DNA from: Bacteroidetes bacterium UBA1935
GTDB taxonomy: Bacteria; Bacteroidota; Bacteroidia; Chitinophagales; Chitinophagaceae
Assembly (NCBI GenBank): GCA_002337045.1
Contig: DDFF01000016.1
Coordinates: 62,001-126,000 of the forward strand
Direction: 5' to 3'
Length of the DNA: 64,000 bases
The notes under the pieces were generated by a model, which was given only the letters and a program-made list of their open reading frames with translations, had not been told where the DNA came from and ran no database searches. This document shows, one piece after another, positions 15,850 through 24,864 of this stretch; positions within the stretch are counted from its first letter, which is position 1, and each line of letters opens with the position of its first letter. A program made the position numbers and the translations under genes.

Positions 15850-16980
15850 TTACTTTTTCAATAGGGTATTTGAAATGAATTCAATTCGATCTTTTATCTT
15901 AGTTGTATCATGCAACTTAGTGCTACCAGCCCAGAAAGGTCTAAATGATTGTGCGTTTATCATTTTATCCCAATCTAGTTTATTGAAAGTTAAATCTGGA
16001 TTTTGTTTTAATGCTACGTGAACGCCAACAGATATTGCCTCAAACAAAACACGCTTAGTTTGAGGATTGTGAGTTTTTCTAAAGCCATAAGTAGAATACT
16101 TATCTACAAAGTTTAGAACGTTTGTAAACTCCTTATAGTAATTGTTTAATAGCTTATTTTGTTCCTGTACTGGTAATGTTGCAAGCTCTTTGTTTTTTGA
16201 TTCAAGATAGTTGTCTAAAAATTTAGCAATACCAGTATCTTTTGGAAATTTAAGGTAATTGTTGTCGTCAGATAAAGCAAAATATCTAAGAATCAATTCT
16301 TCTTTTTCTTGTCTATTTTGTAGCCACTTGTCGATAGGTGCTAATTTTTCAAGCAATGTGTTTTTGGAACATCTTTCGTAGATAAATTGGGTGAACAAAC
16401 CAGTTTTGTCACCTTTTCTTTTTTCCATTGGCTTCAATAAGTCACTTCCACGGTTTATACGTTCAAACATATCTCGTTTGACTTCGTCATCAGCTTCTTC
16501 TGAAAGAACAATCATTCTAAGCGAAGTATTAAGAACTTTCCCCTGTCGTGAAGGGTCTAAGTCCCTAAAATAAAAACCATTTAGTGTATTGAACTTTTCT
16601 AATCCAGTTAAGTAAAGATTATTTTTGATAAATGCGTGTAATGTTCGGATTCTTTGTGACCCGTCAACAATTTCCCACGCACTGTCTTTGTTTTCAGCAA
16701 CAAAAACCAATGGAATAGGCAAGCCAAGAATTACAGATTCAATAAAACGTGATTGCCTTACTTTATCCCACGTAAAGTCTCGCTGGTATTCGGGTATAAA
16801 AAGAACGTTATAGAACTTGGATTTTTCTTGATTTTCATCGTCTTCTGTATAATCCAACCCTTTTTCAAACTTACTAACAATATTTTCTATCACAAGTTCT
16901 CTAATATCATATCTGACACTTTTCCGTAACTCGTATATCTGTTCTTCAGATTTTTGAACTTGCTCTTTGGTCTTTGTCAT
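15850..16980 (-). CDS. DUF262 (GmrS-type) protein
   Basis: The 376-residue protein has the DUF262/ParB-like core: IPEYQRDFTW (63-71), a hydrophobic helix after it, and the nucleotide-binding DGSQR motif (106-110). The C-terminal GmrD-type HNH nuclease is absent, and the remainder is helical. Family members bind and hydrolyse NTPs and control partner effectors. Here the partner is the HEPN RNase immediately downstream. An inverted repeat 47-71 bases upstream of the start is a probable operator. This is the first gene of the two-gene unit. Confidence 0.85.
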   Translation of the reverse strand: MTKTKEQVQKSEEQIYELRKSVRYDIRELVIENIVSKFEKGLDYTEDDENQEKSKFYNVLFIPEYQRDFTWDKVRQSRFIESVILGLPIPLVFVAENKDSAWEIVDGSQRIRTLHAFIKNNLYLTGLEKFNTLNGFYFRDLDPSRQGKVLNTSLRMIVLSEEADDEVKRDMFERINRGSDLLKPMEKRKGDKTGLFTQFIYERCSKNTLLEKLAPIDKWLQNRQEKEELILRYFALSDDNNYLKFPKDTGIAKFLDNYLESKNKELATLPVQEQNKLLNNYYKEFTNVLNFVDKYSTYGFRKTHNPQTKRVLFEAISVGVHVALKQNPDLTFNKLDWDKMINAQSFRPFWAGSTKLHDTTKIKDRIEFISNTLLKK

Positions 16981-17026
16981 TATATTTAATTTCTTTTAAG
17001 TCCTTAATAAGATTGCTACTAACATC

Positions 17027-17051
17027 TGTATTGACGTATTGCGTCAATACA
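17027..17051. promoter_or_regulatory. 10-bp inverted repeat upstream of the DUF262/HEPN unit
   Basis: TGTATTGACG (17027-17036) and CGTCAATACA (17042-17051) are perfect inverted arms with a 5-base spacer. They lie about 50 bases upstream of the minus-strand start at 16980. This is an operator-like dyad, and the DUF262 protein or an unlinked repressor could bind it. Confidence 0.55.
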
Positions 17052-17111
17052 ACTAAATTAATAGGCTATACGAATTTAGTCATATTGTCCTTTAAATGAA
17101 ACAGCTACACC

Positions 17112-17163
17112 GTTAATAGCCGTAAATCCTCTACAATTTGGTTCGATAAACGTCCAAAGAGGT
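17112..17163. repeat. 52-bp direct repeat A, copy 2
   Basis: This matches 15038-15089 at 46 of 52 bases in the same orientation, 2074 bases away. Only the HEPN/DUF262 unit and its operator lie between the copies. It ends exactly where repeat B copy 1 begins. Confidence 0.85.
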
Positions 17164-17211
17164 TCACAAAAAAGCCTCGCAAATTGCGAGGCTTTTTTTG
17201 TTGGTATAACT
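17163..17211. repeat. 49-bp direct repeat B, copy 1, containing a terminator
   Basis: This matches 18903-18951 with two mismatches. It contains the terminator GCCTCGCAA/TTGCGAGGC plus T7 (17173-17198) and then TGTTGGTATAACTT. ATAACTTAAGTTAT follows as a perfect 14-bp palindrome (17206-17219). The 230 bases beyond it up to 17440 hold only the hydrolase promoter. Confidence 0.85.
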
Positions 17212-17400
17212 TAAGTTATCTTCCTAATTATTCATTTCAATTGTAGCTTAACTCAAGTTATACGGCCAATAATATTTCATGTTAAACGCGATTTAAAGAC
17301 ATCTTATTTTAAACAAGGATATTCTTCTGTTTTTTCTAGACGAAACAGTATTCGTACTCCTAATGTTTGAAGTATTATATTTTAACAATTTCTAGTGTTT

Positions 17401-17408
17401 TAGTTTTG
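17401..17408 (+). promoter_or_regulatory. -7 box TAGTTTTG of the serine hydrolase
   Basis: TAGTTTTG fits the Bacteroidota TAnnTTTG -7 consensus and lies 33 bases before ATG 17441. No clear -33 TTG is seen at the usual spacing. Confidence 0.4.
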
Positions 17409-17440
17409 TATCTTATTACTTAATAATCATATACTTAACT

Positions 17441-18844
17441 ATGAGGGTAATAATTCTGATACTCCTTTTCTGTGGGAATACAAATACTTGCTTTAGCCAG
17501 TTGCAAGATAAAGAGGCAAAGCTCGACAGCATTTTTACAATGTTATATAAGCAAAATCAGTTTAATGGTTCTGTACTTATTGCAGACAAGGGGGAGGTTA
17601 TTTTTAAAAAAGGTTATGGTTTCTGTAATGAACAAATAAAGCGACTAAATAATACAAATACGGTATTTGAACTCGCTTCTTGCTCCAAACAATTTACTGC
17701 AGCTGCAATTGTATTATTAAAAAGACAAGGTAAATTAAAGTATGAAGATAAAATTTCTTCATTCTTTCCAGAGCTGGCATTTTGGAGTAAAGTAACTATT
17801 TATGATTTGCTAAGACATACAAGTGGAATTCCGGAATACCTTTCAGATATGCGTGGTAGTTGGGACAAAACGAAAATTGCCACGAATAAAGATGTTATAG
17901 AGTTTTATGCCAACCGGAAGGATACACTATCATTTGAACCGGGAAGTAAGTATGACTATTGCAATACTAACTATGTACTACTTGCCAGTATTATAGAAAG
18001 GACCTCTGGCCAAGATTACGCCAGTTTTCTTAAGGAGAATATTTTCAGGCCTCTGAGAATGCACAATACATTTGTATATAATAGGCGGAAATCTCCTAAA
18101 AAAATTAAGAACTATGCTACAGGCTATGTGTGGGCGCCGAATTCTTTTGATAAAGTAACAAAAGAGTGTAAAGATAGTAGCGTATACTACTTTGATGGTG
18201 TAGTCGGTGAAGCAAAAGTAAACTCTACAGTTGAAGACGTATACAAATGGATTGTAGCGTTGAAAAATAATACACTATTTACACAAGCTGAATTTGAATC
18301 AATGACAGAGATTACCAAAACTTCGGACGGGAAAAATATACCTTATGGTTTTGGCTTGGACGTTTCAAAAGGTGAAAATAAGTTTTCTTTTGGCCATACA
18401 GGACACTGGGATGGTTATATAACTTTTATATATCATAATGTTGTAAAAGACCGAACCATTATCATCCTGCAAAACTTTGAAATGGGAACATATTTATATA
18501 ATAACATCAAACAGATTTTAGACACCCAAACACTTACGAACGAGTGTAAAAAGAGGATATCTTTATCAGAATCAGAAATTCAGATATATACAGGTGTTTA
18601 TACAGACAAAGAAAATCCAGAAGAGCAGCATATTATTACCTATTTAAACGGCCATTTACTCTACAATACTGCTAAAATAAAATGGGATATGCGATTTTTT
18701 CCGGTATCTACAAATGAGTTTCAGGCAATAAGATTGGGTGGTACAGACGGAGTTATTAGGTTTTCTCAATCAGAGAATGGTAATACTATCCTTGAAATGA
18801 GTGAATATGGAAAAATTATAGGAGTAGGAATAAGAACAAAATAA
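17441..18844 (+). CDS. Secreted serine hydrolase, class C beta-lactamase/penicillin-binding fold
   Basis: The 467-residue protein has a signal peptide (1-19, ending CFSQ). The catalytic S80-x-x-K83 lies in ELASCSKQFTAAA, the YxN motif in YDYCNTNYVLLAS near residue 180, and an HxG motif in FGHTGHWDGY. A C-terminal strand-rich extension of about 110 residues is common in PF00144 proteins. The likely roles are D-Ala peptidase, esterase or lipocalin-associated hydrolase. Antibiotic hydrolysis cannot be inferred. The gene is flanked by 49-bp direct repeats, which suggests it is a mobile cassette. Confidence 0.85.
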   Translation: MRVIILILLFCGNTNTCFSQLQDKEAKLDSIFTMLYKQNQFNGSVLIADKGEVIFKKGYGFCNEQIKRLNNTNTVFELASCSKQFTAAAIVLLKRQGKLKYEDKISSFFPELAFWSKVTIYDLLRHTSGIPEYLSDMRGSWDKTKIATNKDVIEFYANRKDTLSFEPGSKYDYCNTNYVLLASIIERTSGQDYASFLKENIFRPLRMHNTFVYNRRKSPKKIKNYATGYVWAPNSFDKVTKECKDSSVYYFDGVVGEAKVNSTVEDVYKWIVALKNNTLFTQAEFESMTEITKTSDGKNIPYGFGLDVSKGENKFSFGHTGHWDGYITFIYHNVVKDRTIIILQNFEMGTYLYNNIKQILDTQTLTNECKKRISLSESEIQIYTGVYTDKENPEEQHIITYLNGHLLYNTAKIKWDMRFFPVSTNEFQAIRLGGTDGVIRFSQSENGNTILEMSEYGKIIGVGIRTK

Positions 18845-18902
18845 TAATAACAAGTCCAATAGTAAACTTGTTAATAAAGAAGCAATGTAAACTTCTGACA
18901 AA

Positions 18903-18951
18903 TCACAAAAAAGCCTCGCAAATCGCGAGGCATTTTTTGTTGGTATAACTT
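18903..18951. repeat. 49-bp direct repeat B, copy 2, containing a terminator
   Basis: This is the same 49 bases as at 17163-17211 except for T to C in the hairpin loop region and T to A in the T-run. It follows the serine hydrolase gene and supplies its terminator (GCCTCGCAAATCGCGAGGC then TTTTTT). The hydrolase is the only gene between the copies. Confidence 0.85.
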
Positions 18952-19032
18952 TTTTCAAGTGTAGTTGTCGGTAAACGCATGGAGGTTAATACATCGTTTA
19001 GAGTAACCACACAATGTGTTTAAAAAAACTGC

Positions 19033-19773
19033 CTAATGTGTGCCGGTAGATTTCAACAGTATATCTGCGAGAACACCGGTTATTCCTATTGCGGTATAAA
19101 ACAGCAGATAACCGGCTATGTAAGCAACAAAGGCTTTGATGTAACTAATGGCTTTACCGCGGTCATAAAACTGCCCTATAGCCCATGTTGGGTAGGCTAT
19201 TGATATAGTGGTGAGAAGTATTGTATATAGCTTGGCGCCAATGATAGGTATAAACAATGTTTCTACTGTCAATAGTAGCATTCCCTGCCCCATTACAAAA
19301 CACAGCAATACCGTTATTTCGAAAAAATTGTACGGATATTTTCTAAACAGCGTTTTTACACAAACGGTAATAAAAGCTCCCATCATAATATTGGCATACC
19401 CGTAGTGTGTCTGCACCCATTGCATCAGGCTGGCTACATGAGATTTTCCGAACGACAGATTTTCTTTTTCGTTGTATAGCTTATCTGCATGAAAATAGTG
19501 TGCAATAATGGTGAATAACAACGAAGTGAGAATCAGATAAGCAACAGGTTTCATGTGTTTTGTCCTGTTATCGGCAATAAACTCTCTGATGCTATCGCCG
19601 GGTCTTGTCATCAATTCTTTGGCTGAATAGAAGAAGCCTTTTTCAAAATGTAACAGGTGCAGAACCTCATGAGAAATATAGTGGTTATCTATCCGTTTCA
19701 GTTTGGCAGCTTGCCCGCATTTGGGGCAGTAGCTTTCAGCAATTTCACTATTGCAATTTTTACAGTTGACCAT
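19033..19773 (-). CDS. DUF3667 membrane protein
   Basis: The 246-residue protein begins with a zinc ribbon (CKNC at 4-7 and CPKCGQ at 16-21). It continues with the DUF3667 signature, in which a HxxHFEKGFFYSAKELMTRPGDSI-like helix is followed by F-I-A-D-NRTKHMKPVAYLIL. Four or five membrane helices follow. The family is widespread in Bacteroidota and has no known function. A second member lies at 44593-45450. It starts the non-accessory part of the window. Confidence 0.85.
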   Translation of the reverse strand: MVNCKNCNSEIAESYCPKCGQAAKLKRIDNHYISHEVLHLLHFEKGFFYSAKELMTRPGDSIREFIADNRTKHMKPVAYLILTSLLFTIIAHYFHADKLYNEKENLSFGKSHVASLMQWVQTHYGYANIMMGAFITVCVKTLFRKYPYNFFEITVLLCFVMGQGMLLLTVETLFIPIIGAKLYTILLTTISIAYPTWAIGQFYDRGKAISYIKAFVAYIAGYLLFYTAIGITGVLADILLKSTGTH

Positions 19774-19937
19774 GTTTTTTTATACCCTGATAATAAAGGC
19801 CGTTAAGGTAGAAAAAATCATAGGCATTTTATGTAGAACAATGACAGGTGTTTGTATTATAAACATTCAATAGATAGAGAGGATAGCAAGCAAGTAGTTG
19901 CTGTAATGAGTAAATTATACAATTACTCAACTGAATA

Positions 19938-19972
19938 TTGCAATGGTTTTATACTTCCACTTACTAACTTTG
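19938..19972 (+). promoter_or_regulatory. Promoter of the AraC-type gene
   Basis: TAACTTTG (19965-19972) matches TAnnTTTG exactly, and TTG (19938-19940) lies 24 bases upstream. Transcription would begin close to the GTG start at 19977, so the message may be leaderless. Confidence 0.5.
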
Positions 19973-19976
19973 CATA

Positions 19977-20879
19977 GTGGTTAAGAATGTAAAAAATACA
20001 ATTCCTGTTTTTGATATACAGCTGGTGCTGCCCGATAATACGGCAGGCGGCAGCGTAGTGGCAGAGCCATTTGGGGCATATTATAAAAAGCATACAAAGC
20101 TGCATGTGCCACACCGACATTCTTTCTACCATGTGGTGATTTTTACAAAAGGTAAAGGTGAGCATACGATAGATTTTGAACGTTTTGAAGTAGCAGCGGG
20201 GCAGGCGTATTTTATGAAGCCGGGCCAGGTGCATAGCTGGCGTTTTACCAATGATGTAGAAGGCTATGTTATCAACTTTCCGGAAGATTTGTTTACCGGG
20301 TTTCTGGCAGATAGTAGTTATCTCGATTCATTCCCTTTTCTGAAAGGTGCAGCCGCGGATAGCGTTATACAACTGGAAGGAGATGTATTGAAAGAAGCAT
20401 TAAGTATCATAAAGCTGATTGTAAAAGAAGTAGGCAATACCAAACGGCAACACAGAGATATAGTAAGGGCTTATCTGCTTGCTTTGTTTGTGATTGTAGA
20501 CAGAACGGTAGATGTAGCTGTAAGCGATATGCCTTTGCAACAACAAGCTATGCTGAACGATTATCGGCGCTTGGTAGAGAAGTGTTATGCAGAGAAGCGT
20601 TTGCCGAAAGAATATGCTGCCTTGCTGCACATCACCCCCAATTACCTGAATGCGATATGCCAACAGTTGGTGGGGAAATCGGCCGGAGAGATAATACGAA
20701 ACAGGATATTGCTGGAGGCAAAAAGATTGCTGGTAAATGCGAAATACAGCATGACGGATATAGCCATGCAACTCAGCTTTACAGATAGCCCGCACTTTTC
20801 CCGCTTCTTTAAAAAGTATACAAACCAAACGCCGGAGGAATTCAGACGCAACATTGCCGGCGAGCATAAAACGAAATAA
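19977..20879 (+). CDS. AraC-family transcriptional regulator
   Basis: The protein has 300 residues from GTG 19977; no in-frame ATG precedes the first domain. The N-terminal cupin (about 25-120) contains HVPHRHSFYHVVIFTKGKGEH and a second metal-site-like stretch, YFMKPGQVHSW. The C-terminal double HTH (about 195-298) includes LHITPNYLNAICQQLVG and the hallmark ALQLSFTDSPHFSRFFKKYTNQTPEEFR-type motif. It resembles regulators that sense small aromatic or sugar ligands. The next gene begins one base after its stop. Confidence 0.9.
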   Translation: MVKNVKNTIPVFDIQLVLPDNTAGGSVVAEPFGAYYKKHTKLHVPHRHSFYHVVIFTKGKGEHTIDFERFEVAAGQAYFMKPGQVHSWRFTNDVEGYVINFPEDLFTGFLADSSYLDSFPFLKGAAADSVIQLEGDVLKEALSIIKLIVKEVGNTKRQHRDIVRAYLLALFVIVDRTVDVAVSDMPLQQQAMLNDYRRLVEKCYAEKRLPKEYAALLHITPNYLNAICQQLVGKSAGEIIRNRILLEAKRLLVNAKYSMTDIAMQLSFTDSPHFSRFFKKYTNQTPEEFRRNIAGEHKTK

Positions 20880-20880
20880 T

Positions 20881-21300
20881 ATGTGTGCAGAAAAGATATC
20901 TAAAACGAGCTTGCTGAAAAGTGTATTGACCAACAGGTGCCCGCGATGCAGAGAAGGGAAACTGTTTACTAATCCCAATCCTTACGATTTCAAATCGACT
21001 ATGCATATGCCCAAGCATTGCCCTGTATGCGGACAGCGATACGAACTGCAGACGGGTTTCTACTTCGGTACAGGCTTTGTTAGCTACGGTCTGTCTGTTG
21101 CTATATTGGCAATCGTATTTGTTGCATGGAAAGTATTGCTTGGCTTATCGTACTACGATAATAGCATATTCTGGTGTCTGGGTTCAGCAACGGCTTTGTT
21201 GCTTGTAATACAACCCCTGTTGCAACGCCTAGCACGCTCTATATGGATAGCCTTCTTTGTAAGGTATGAAGGTAATGGGCGAGTGAAGGGGACGGTGTAG
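20881..21300 (+). CDS. DUF983 membrane protein
   Basis: From ATG 20881 it is 139 residues. The opening CPRCREGKLF and later CPVCGQRYELQTGFYFGTGFVSYG are the DUF983 hallmark (two CxxC zinc pairs, then membrane). Two or three membrane helices follow. The family is conserved in Bacteroidota and Alphaproteobacteria and has no established function. The start codon abuts the AraC stop with one base between, so the pair is co-transcribed. Confidence 0.88.
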   Translation: MCAEKISKTSLLKSVLTNRCPRCREGKLFTNPNPYDFKSTMHMPKHCPVCGQRYELQTGFYFGTGFVSYGLSVAILAIVFVAWKVLLGLSYYDNSIFWCLGSATALLLVIQPLLQRLARSIWIAFFVRYEGNGRVKGTV

Positions 21301-21340
21301 CTGTTGTTTTATTATCATGTTAAAGCTAATGCGCGAATAG

Positions 21341-21370
21341 TTGTCATCTGTTTGCTAACCCTTACCTTTG
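21341..21370 (+). promoter_or_regulatory. Promoter TTG-N19-TACCTTTG
   Basis: TTG (21341-21343) and TACCTTTG (21363-21370) show the textbook Bacteroidota arrangement. The ATG of the next gene is at 21395, giving a leader of roughly 18 bases. Confidence 0.65.
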
Positions 21371-21394
21371 CTTCAGGTTAAAACAGATAATAAG

Positions 21395-21658
21395 ATGTGC
21401 GATTTTAAAGTGCCACATACAGGAAATACAGAGGCTATGATGTCAAAACTGAAGCATGTGGTGGCTAAGAACAATGGTACCCTGACGGAAACAGAAACCG
21501 GTGGTTCTTTTACCATGAATACGATGCTTGGCAGTATTGCTGCAGACTACACGCTGCTGCCCAATGCGGTAGAGATGCATATAACAGAAAAGCCCTTCTT
21601 TATGGCTTGCAGTGCATTGGAAGGTTTTGTTACCGATTTTCTTACCAAAGTAAAATAA
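21395..21658 (+). CDS. Small conserved-type protein of unknown function
   Basis: From ATG 21395 it gives 87 residues (MCDFKVPHTGNTEAMM...). The fold looks like a helix plus a four-strand sheet (TLTETETGGSFTMNT, ADYTLLPNAVEMHITEKP), then a final helix. That is similar in outline to small START/polyhydroxyalkanoate-system-like domains. The promoter and terminator flank it tightly, so it is a single-gene unit. Confidence 0.65.
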   Translation: MCDFKVPHTGNTEAMMSKLKHVVAKNNGTLTETETGGSFTMNTMLGSIAADYTLLPNAVEMHITEKPFFMACSALEGFVTDFLTKVK

Positions 21659-21679
21659 GCAACCAGCTATAAAAAATAG

Positions 21680-21715
21680 GCCCTGCCGGACGAAACGGCA
21701 GGGCTGTTTGTTTTA
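21680..21715 (+). terminator. Intrinsic terminator
   Basis: GCCCTGCCG and CGGCAGGGC form a strong stem, then TGTTTGTTTT. It lies between this unit and the convergent efflux operon. Confidence 0.85.
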
Positions 21716-21759
21716 CACCCCTGTAAAACTACCCCTTGATTATGCTTATTAATGCTTCT

Positions 21760-24700
21760 TTAAATCGTTACGTGTTTTTTACGTACCCCCCAATAATAGA
21801 ATATCGGGAATACCAGTAACGTAAATATGGTTGCTGTTACCAGCCCGCCAATGATGACGATAGCAAGTGGCTTTTGCGACTCTGAACCAATACCGTGAGA
21901 TATGGCAGCAGGGAACAAACCGATGGCAGCCATCAGCGCGGTCATTACCACAGGCCTTGTACGTGCAGCTACTGCCTGCCTGATGGCTTCTGTCAGTTCC
22001 AGTTTTGCTTTCAGGTTTTTATGGAATTCCGATATAAGTATCACACCATTCTGCACACAGATACCAAACAGGGCTATGAAACCAACACCCGCGGATATAC
22101 CAAAGTTGATGCCCGTTAAGTGTAGTGCAGCAATGCCGCCTATCAATGCGAATGGTACGTTTGCCAATACCAGCAGCGAGTCTTGTATGTTGCCGAACAT
22201 GATGAACAGCAGTACGAATATCAGTACCAGACTGATAGGCACTACCTGTGCAAGGCGCCCTGTGGCACGTACCTGATTTTCAAACTCGCCCGTCCAGCCA
22301 ATGCTGTAGCCTTCAGGCAGGTGTATATTTGCGTTCACACGTTTCTGCGCATCTGCAATGGTGCTGCCAAGGTCGCGTTCGCGTACAGAGAATTTCACAC
22401 CGATAAAACGTTTTGTGTTGTCCCTGTAGATAAATGCAGGGCCTGTTATCTTGCGAATTGTCGCAATTTCTTTCAGCGGTATTTTATCGCCGTTGATAGT
22501 TGGTACCATCAATCGCATAATGTCGTCTTCGTCTTTACGATAGTCTTTTTCATAACGCACACGTATGTCAAATTTCTTCTCGCCCTCATATTTGGTTGTA
22601 GCAGTTTTGCCGCCAATTGCCATTTCAATCATACTCTGCGCATCTGCTTTAGATACACCATAGATGGCCATCTTCTGTTCGTCCAGCAGCACACTTATTT
22701 CCGGCTGGCCTATGTTACGTAGGATACCCACGTCTTTGATGCCCTGTACATCCTGTATCTGCTGTATCACCTGATTGGCAATTTTGTCCAGCGTGTTCAG
22801 GTCTTCACCATATATCTTCACCGCGTTGGATGCATTGATACCCGCAACAGCTTCTGCCACGTTATCAATAATCGGCTGCGAATAATTGTATACAATACCC
22901 TGATAGTTCTTCAGTTTCTTATCCATCTCTGCTACCAGTCCATCCATGCTGATGTCGCGCTTCCATTCGTCTTTCGGCTTCAGATTCACCTGCATCTGGA
23001 CATAGTAGAAGCCACTAGGGTCTGTACCATCGTTACTGCGTCCTGTTTGCGAAAGCACACCATTCACTTCAGGGAATGTCATCAATTCTTTACGCAATAC
23101 ACTTACCATCTTCACCGTTTCGTTGAGCGATGTACTCATGGGAAGTTTTGCTTCTACCCAAAGCGCACCTTCATTCAACTGTGGCAAGAATTCTGTCCCC
23201 AGCCATTTTGTAGATAATAAAGACAAACCCAGTATAGCAATAGAAACGATAAAACTCCTGCGTTTGTTAGCAAATGTTTTAGCAAATCCATTCGATACTA
23301 TTTTGTTTATCCACTCTACAAATCTGTTATGTTTTTCTTTTACGTCTTTCTTCAGCAATATAGAACAAAGGACCGGCACGAGCGTGAGTGTGAATATCAA
23401 CGCACCCAACAATGCAAAGCCCAATGTATAAGCCAAAGGGGAGAACATTTTACCCTCTACTTTCTGGAAAGAGAAGATTGGGAGCAATGCAGAAATGATA
23501 ATCAGTTTTGAGAAGAAAACGGCTTTACCCATTTCTGTACCTGTGCGTTTGATAAGCCCGAGTTTGGATAGCTTATTAAACTTCTCCATCCCGACCTTAT
23601 GACTAAGCCCATCTAAGGCTACAAACAGCCCCTCCACCATCACGACGGCACCATCTATAATGATACCAAAGTCTACTGCGCCCAGCGACAGCAGGTTGGC
23701 ACTCATGCCCTTCAGCTTCAGGCACATGAATGCAAACAATAATGCAAGTGGTATGATGAGCGATACTATCAGTGTAGTGCGCCAATCGGCCATAAAGATG
23801 AATACAATAACCGTTACCAGTACAATGCCTTCTATCAGGTTGTGTAATACTGTTTTGGTACAGTAGTGCATCAGGTTATCGCGGTCGTAGAATACTTCCA
23901 TCTTCACATCAGACGGCAGCACTTTTGTATTCAGCTCTGCAATCTTCTCTTTCAGCCTGCCCAATACCTCGCTCGGGTTTTCGCCTTTGCGCATTACTAC
24001 AATTCCTTCTACTACGTCGTCGCTCTTATTAAGGCCTACTTGCCCCACACGCGGGGCATTGCTCTCCAGTACATTGGCTATGTTCTTTACCAATATCGGG
24101 TTGCCGTTCTTGTTAGCAACAATGGTATTCTCTATGTCTGCAATAGAATTGAGCAAGCCCAGTCCACGTACTACATAGGCCTGCCCGTTCTTTTCTATGA
24201 TGTCTCCACCAACATTTAGGTTGGCTTTGGTTACGGCAGTGTATACCTCAAGTGGTGTCAGGTCGTAAGACTGCAGCTTAACAGGGTCTACAGATATTTC
24301 ATAAATCTTTTCTCTGCCACCAAATGCCACTACATCGGCAATACCCGGCACTGCACGCAGTTGGCGGTCTATTGTCCAGTTTTGTATTGTCAGCAGGTCG
24401 CGGGTATCTTTCTTATCACTCTTCAGTACGTATCTGTATATCTCACCGGTAGGGCCGTAAGGTGGTTGCACATCCGGTTCTACCTCTTCAGGTAGCTGCA
24501 CATTACGTAGCTGGTTATTTACCTGCTGGCGTGCAAAGAAATCATCCACATCATCCTCAAAAATGATTTTGATAACCGATAAGCCGAACATGGTAATGCT
24601 GCGCACATTTGTTTTGCGCTGCACCGAGTTCATGGCAATCTCTATCGGTGTAGTCACAAAGCGTTCTACTTCTTCCGCACTACGACCGTTCCACTCTGTA

Positions 24701-24858
24701 ACGATAATTATCTGTGTATTTGTAACATCGGGGAAAGCCTCGATAGGCAAGTTTTTGTAGCTGACAATACCCGCTATGATAAGAATGCCTACCCAGAAAA
24801 AAGTAAACATCTTATTCTTCAGCGAGAACGCTATGATGCGTTTGATAAACTTGTTCAT
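21760..24858 (-). CDS. czcA: Heavy-metal RND efflux pump, CzcA family
   Basis: The 1032-residue inner-membrane transporter has the full RND plan: 12 membrane helices and two large periplasmic loops. Helix 4 carries AVDFGIIIDGAVVMVEG (near residue 400), the proton-relay signature of zinc/cobalt/cadmium/nickel-type HME pumps. The duplicated helix region near the C-terminus has the HExxN-like FGICVQNGVILISEF. It is the last gene of an operon with its adaptor and outer-membrane channel, 6 bases after the adaptor. Divalent cation export is likely. The exact metal cannot be read from sequence. Confidence 0.93.
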   Translation of the reverse strand: MNKFIKRIIAFSLKNKMFTFFWVGILIIAGIVSYKNLPIEAFPDVTNTQIIIVTEWNGRSAEEVERFVTTPIEIAMNSVQRKTNVRSITMFGLSVIKIIFEDDVDDFFARQQVNNQLRNVQLPEEVEPDVQPPYGPTGEIYRYVLKSDKKDTRDLLTIQNWTIDRQLRAVPGIADVVAFGGREKIYEISVDPVKLQSYDLTPLEVYTAVTKANLNVGGDIIEKNGQAYVVRGLGLLNSIADIENTIVANKNGNPILVKNIANVLESNAPRVGQVGLNKSDDVVEGIVVMRKGENPSEVLGRLKEKIAELNTKVLPSDVKMEVFYDRDNLMHYCTKTVLHNLIEGIVLVTVIVFIFMADWRTTLIVSLIIPLALLFAFMCLKLKGMSANLLSLGAVDFGIIIDGAVVMVEGLFVALDGLSHKVGMEKFNKLSKLGLIKRTGTEMGKAVFFSKLIIISALLPIFSFQKVEGKMFSPLAYTLGFALLGALIFTLTLVPVLCSILLKKDVKEKHNRFVEWINKIVSNGFAKTFANKRRSFIVSIAILGLSLLSTKWLGTEFLPQLNEGALWVEAKLPMSTSLNETVKMVSVLRKELMTFPEVNGVLSQTGRSNDGTDPSGFYYVQMQVNLKPKDEWKRDISMDGLVAEMDKKLKNYQGIVYNYSQPIIDNVAEAVAGINASNAVKIYGEDLNTLDKIANQVIQQIQDVQGIKDVGILRNIGQPEISVLLDEQKMAIYGVSKADAQSMIEMAIGGKTATTKYEGEKKFDIRVRYEKDYRKDEDDIMRLMVPTINGDKIPLKEIATIRKITGPAFIYRDNTKRFIGVKFSVRERDLGSTIADAQKRVNANIHLPEGYSIGWTGEFENQVRATGRLAQVVPISLVLIFVLLFIMFGNIQDSLLVLANVPFALIGGIAALHLTGINFGISAGVGFIALFGICVQNGVILISEFHKNLKAKLELTEAIRQAVAARTRPVVMTALMAAIGLFPAAISHGIGSESQKPLAIVIIGGLVTATIFTLLVFPIFYYWGVRKKHVTI

Positions 24859-24864
24859 CTTCCG

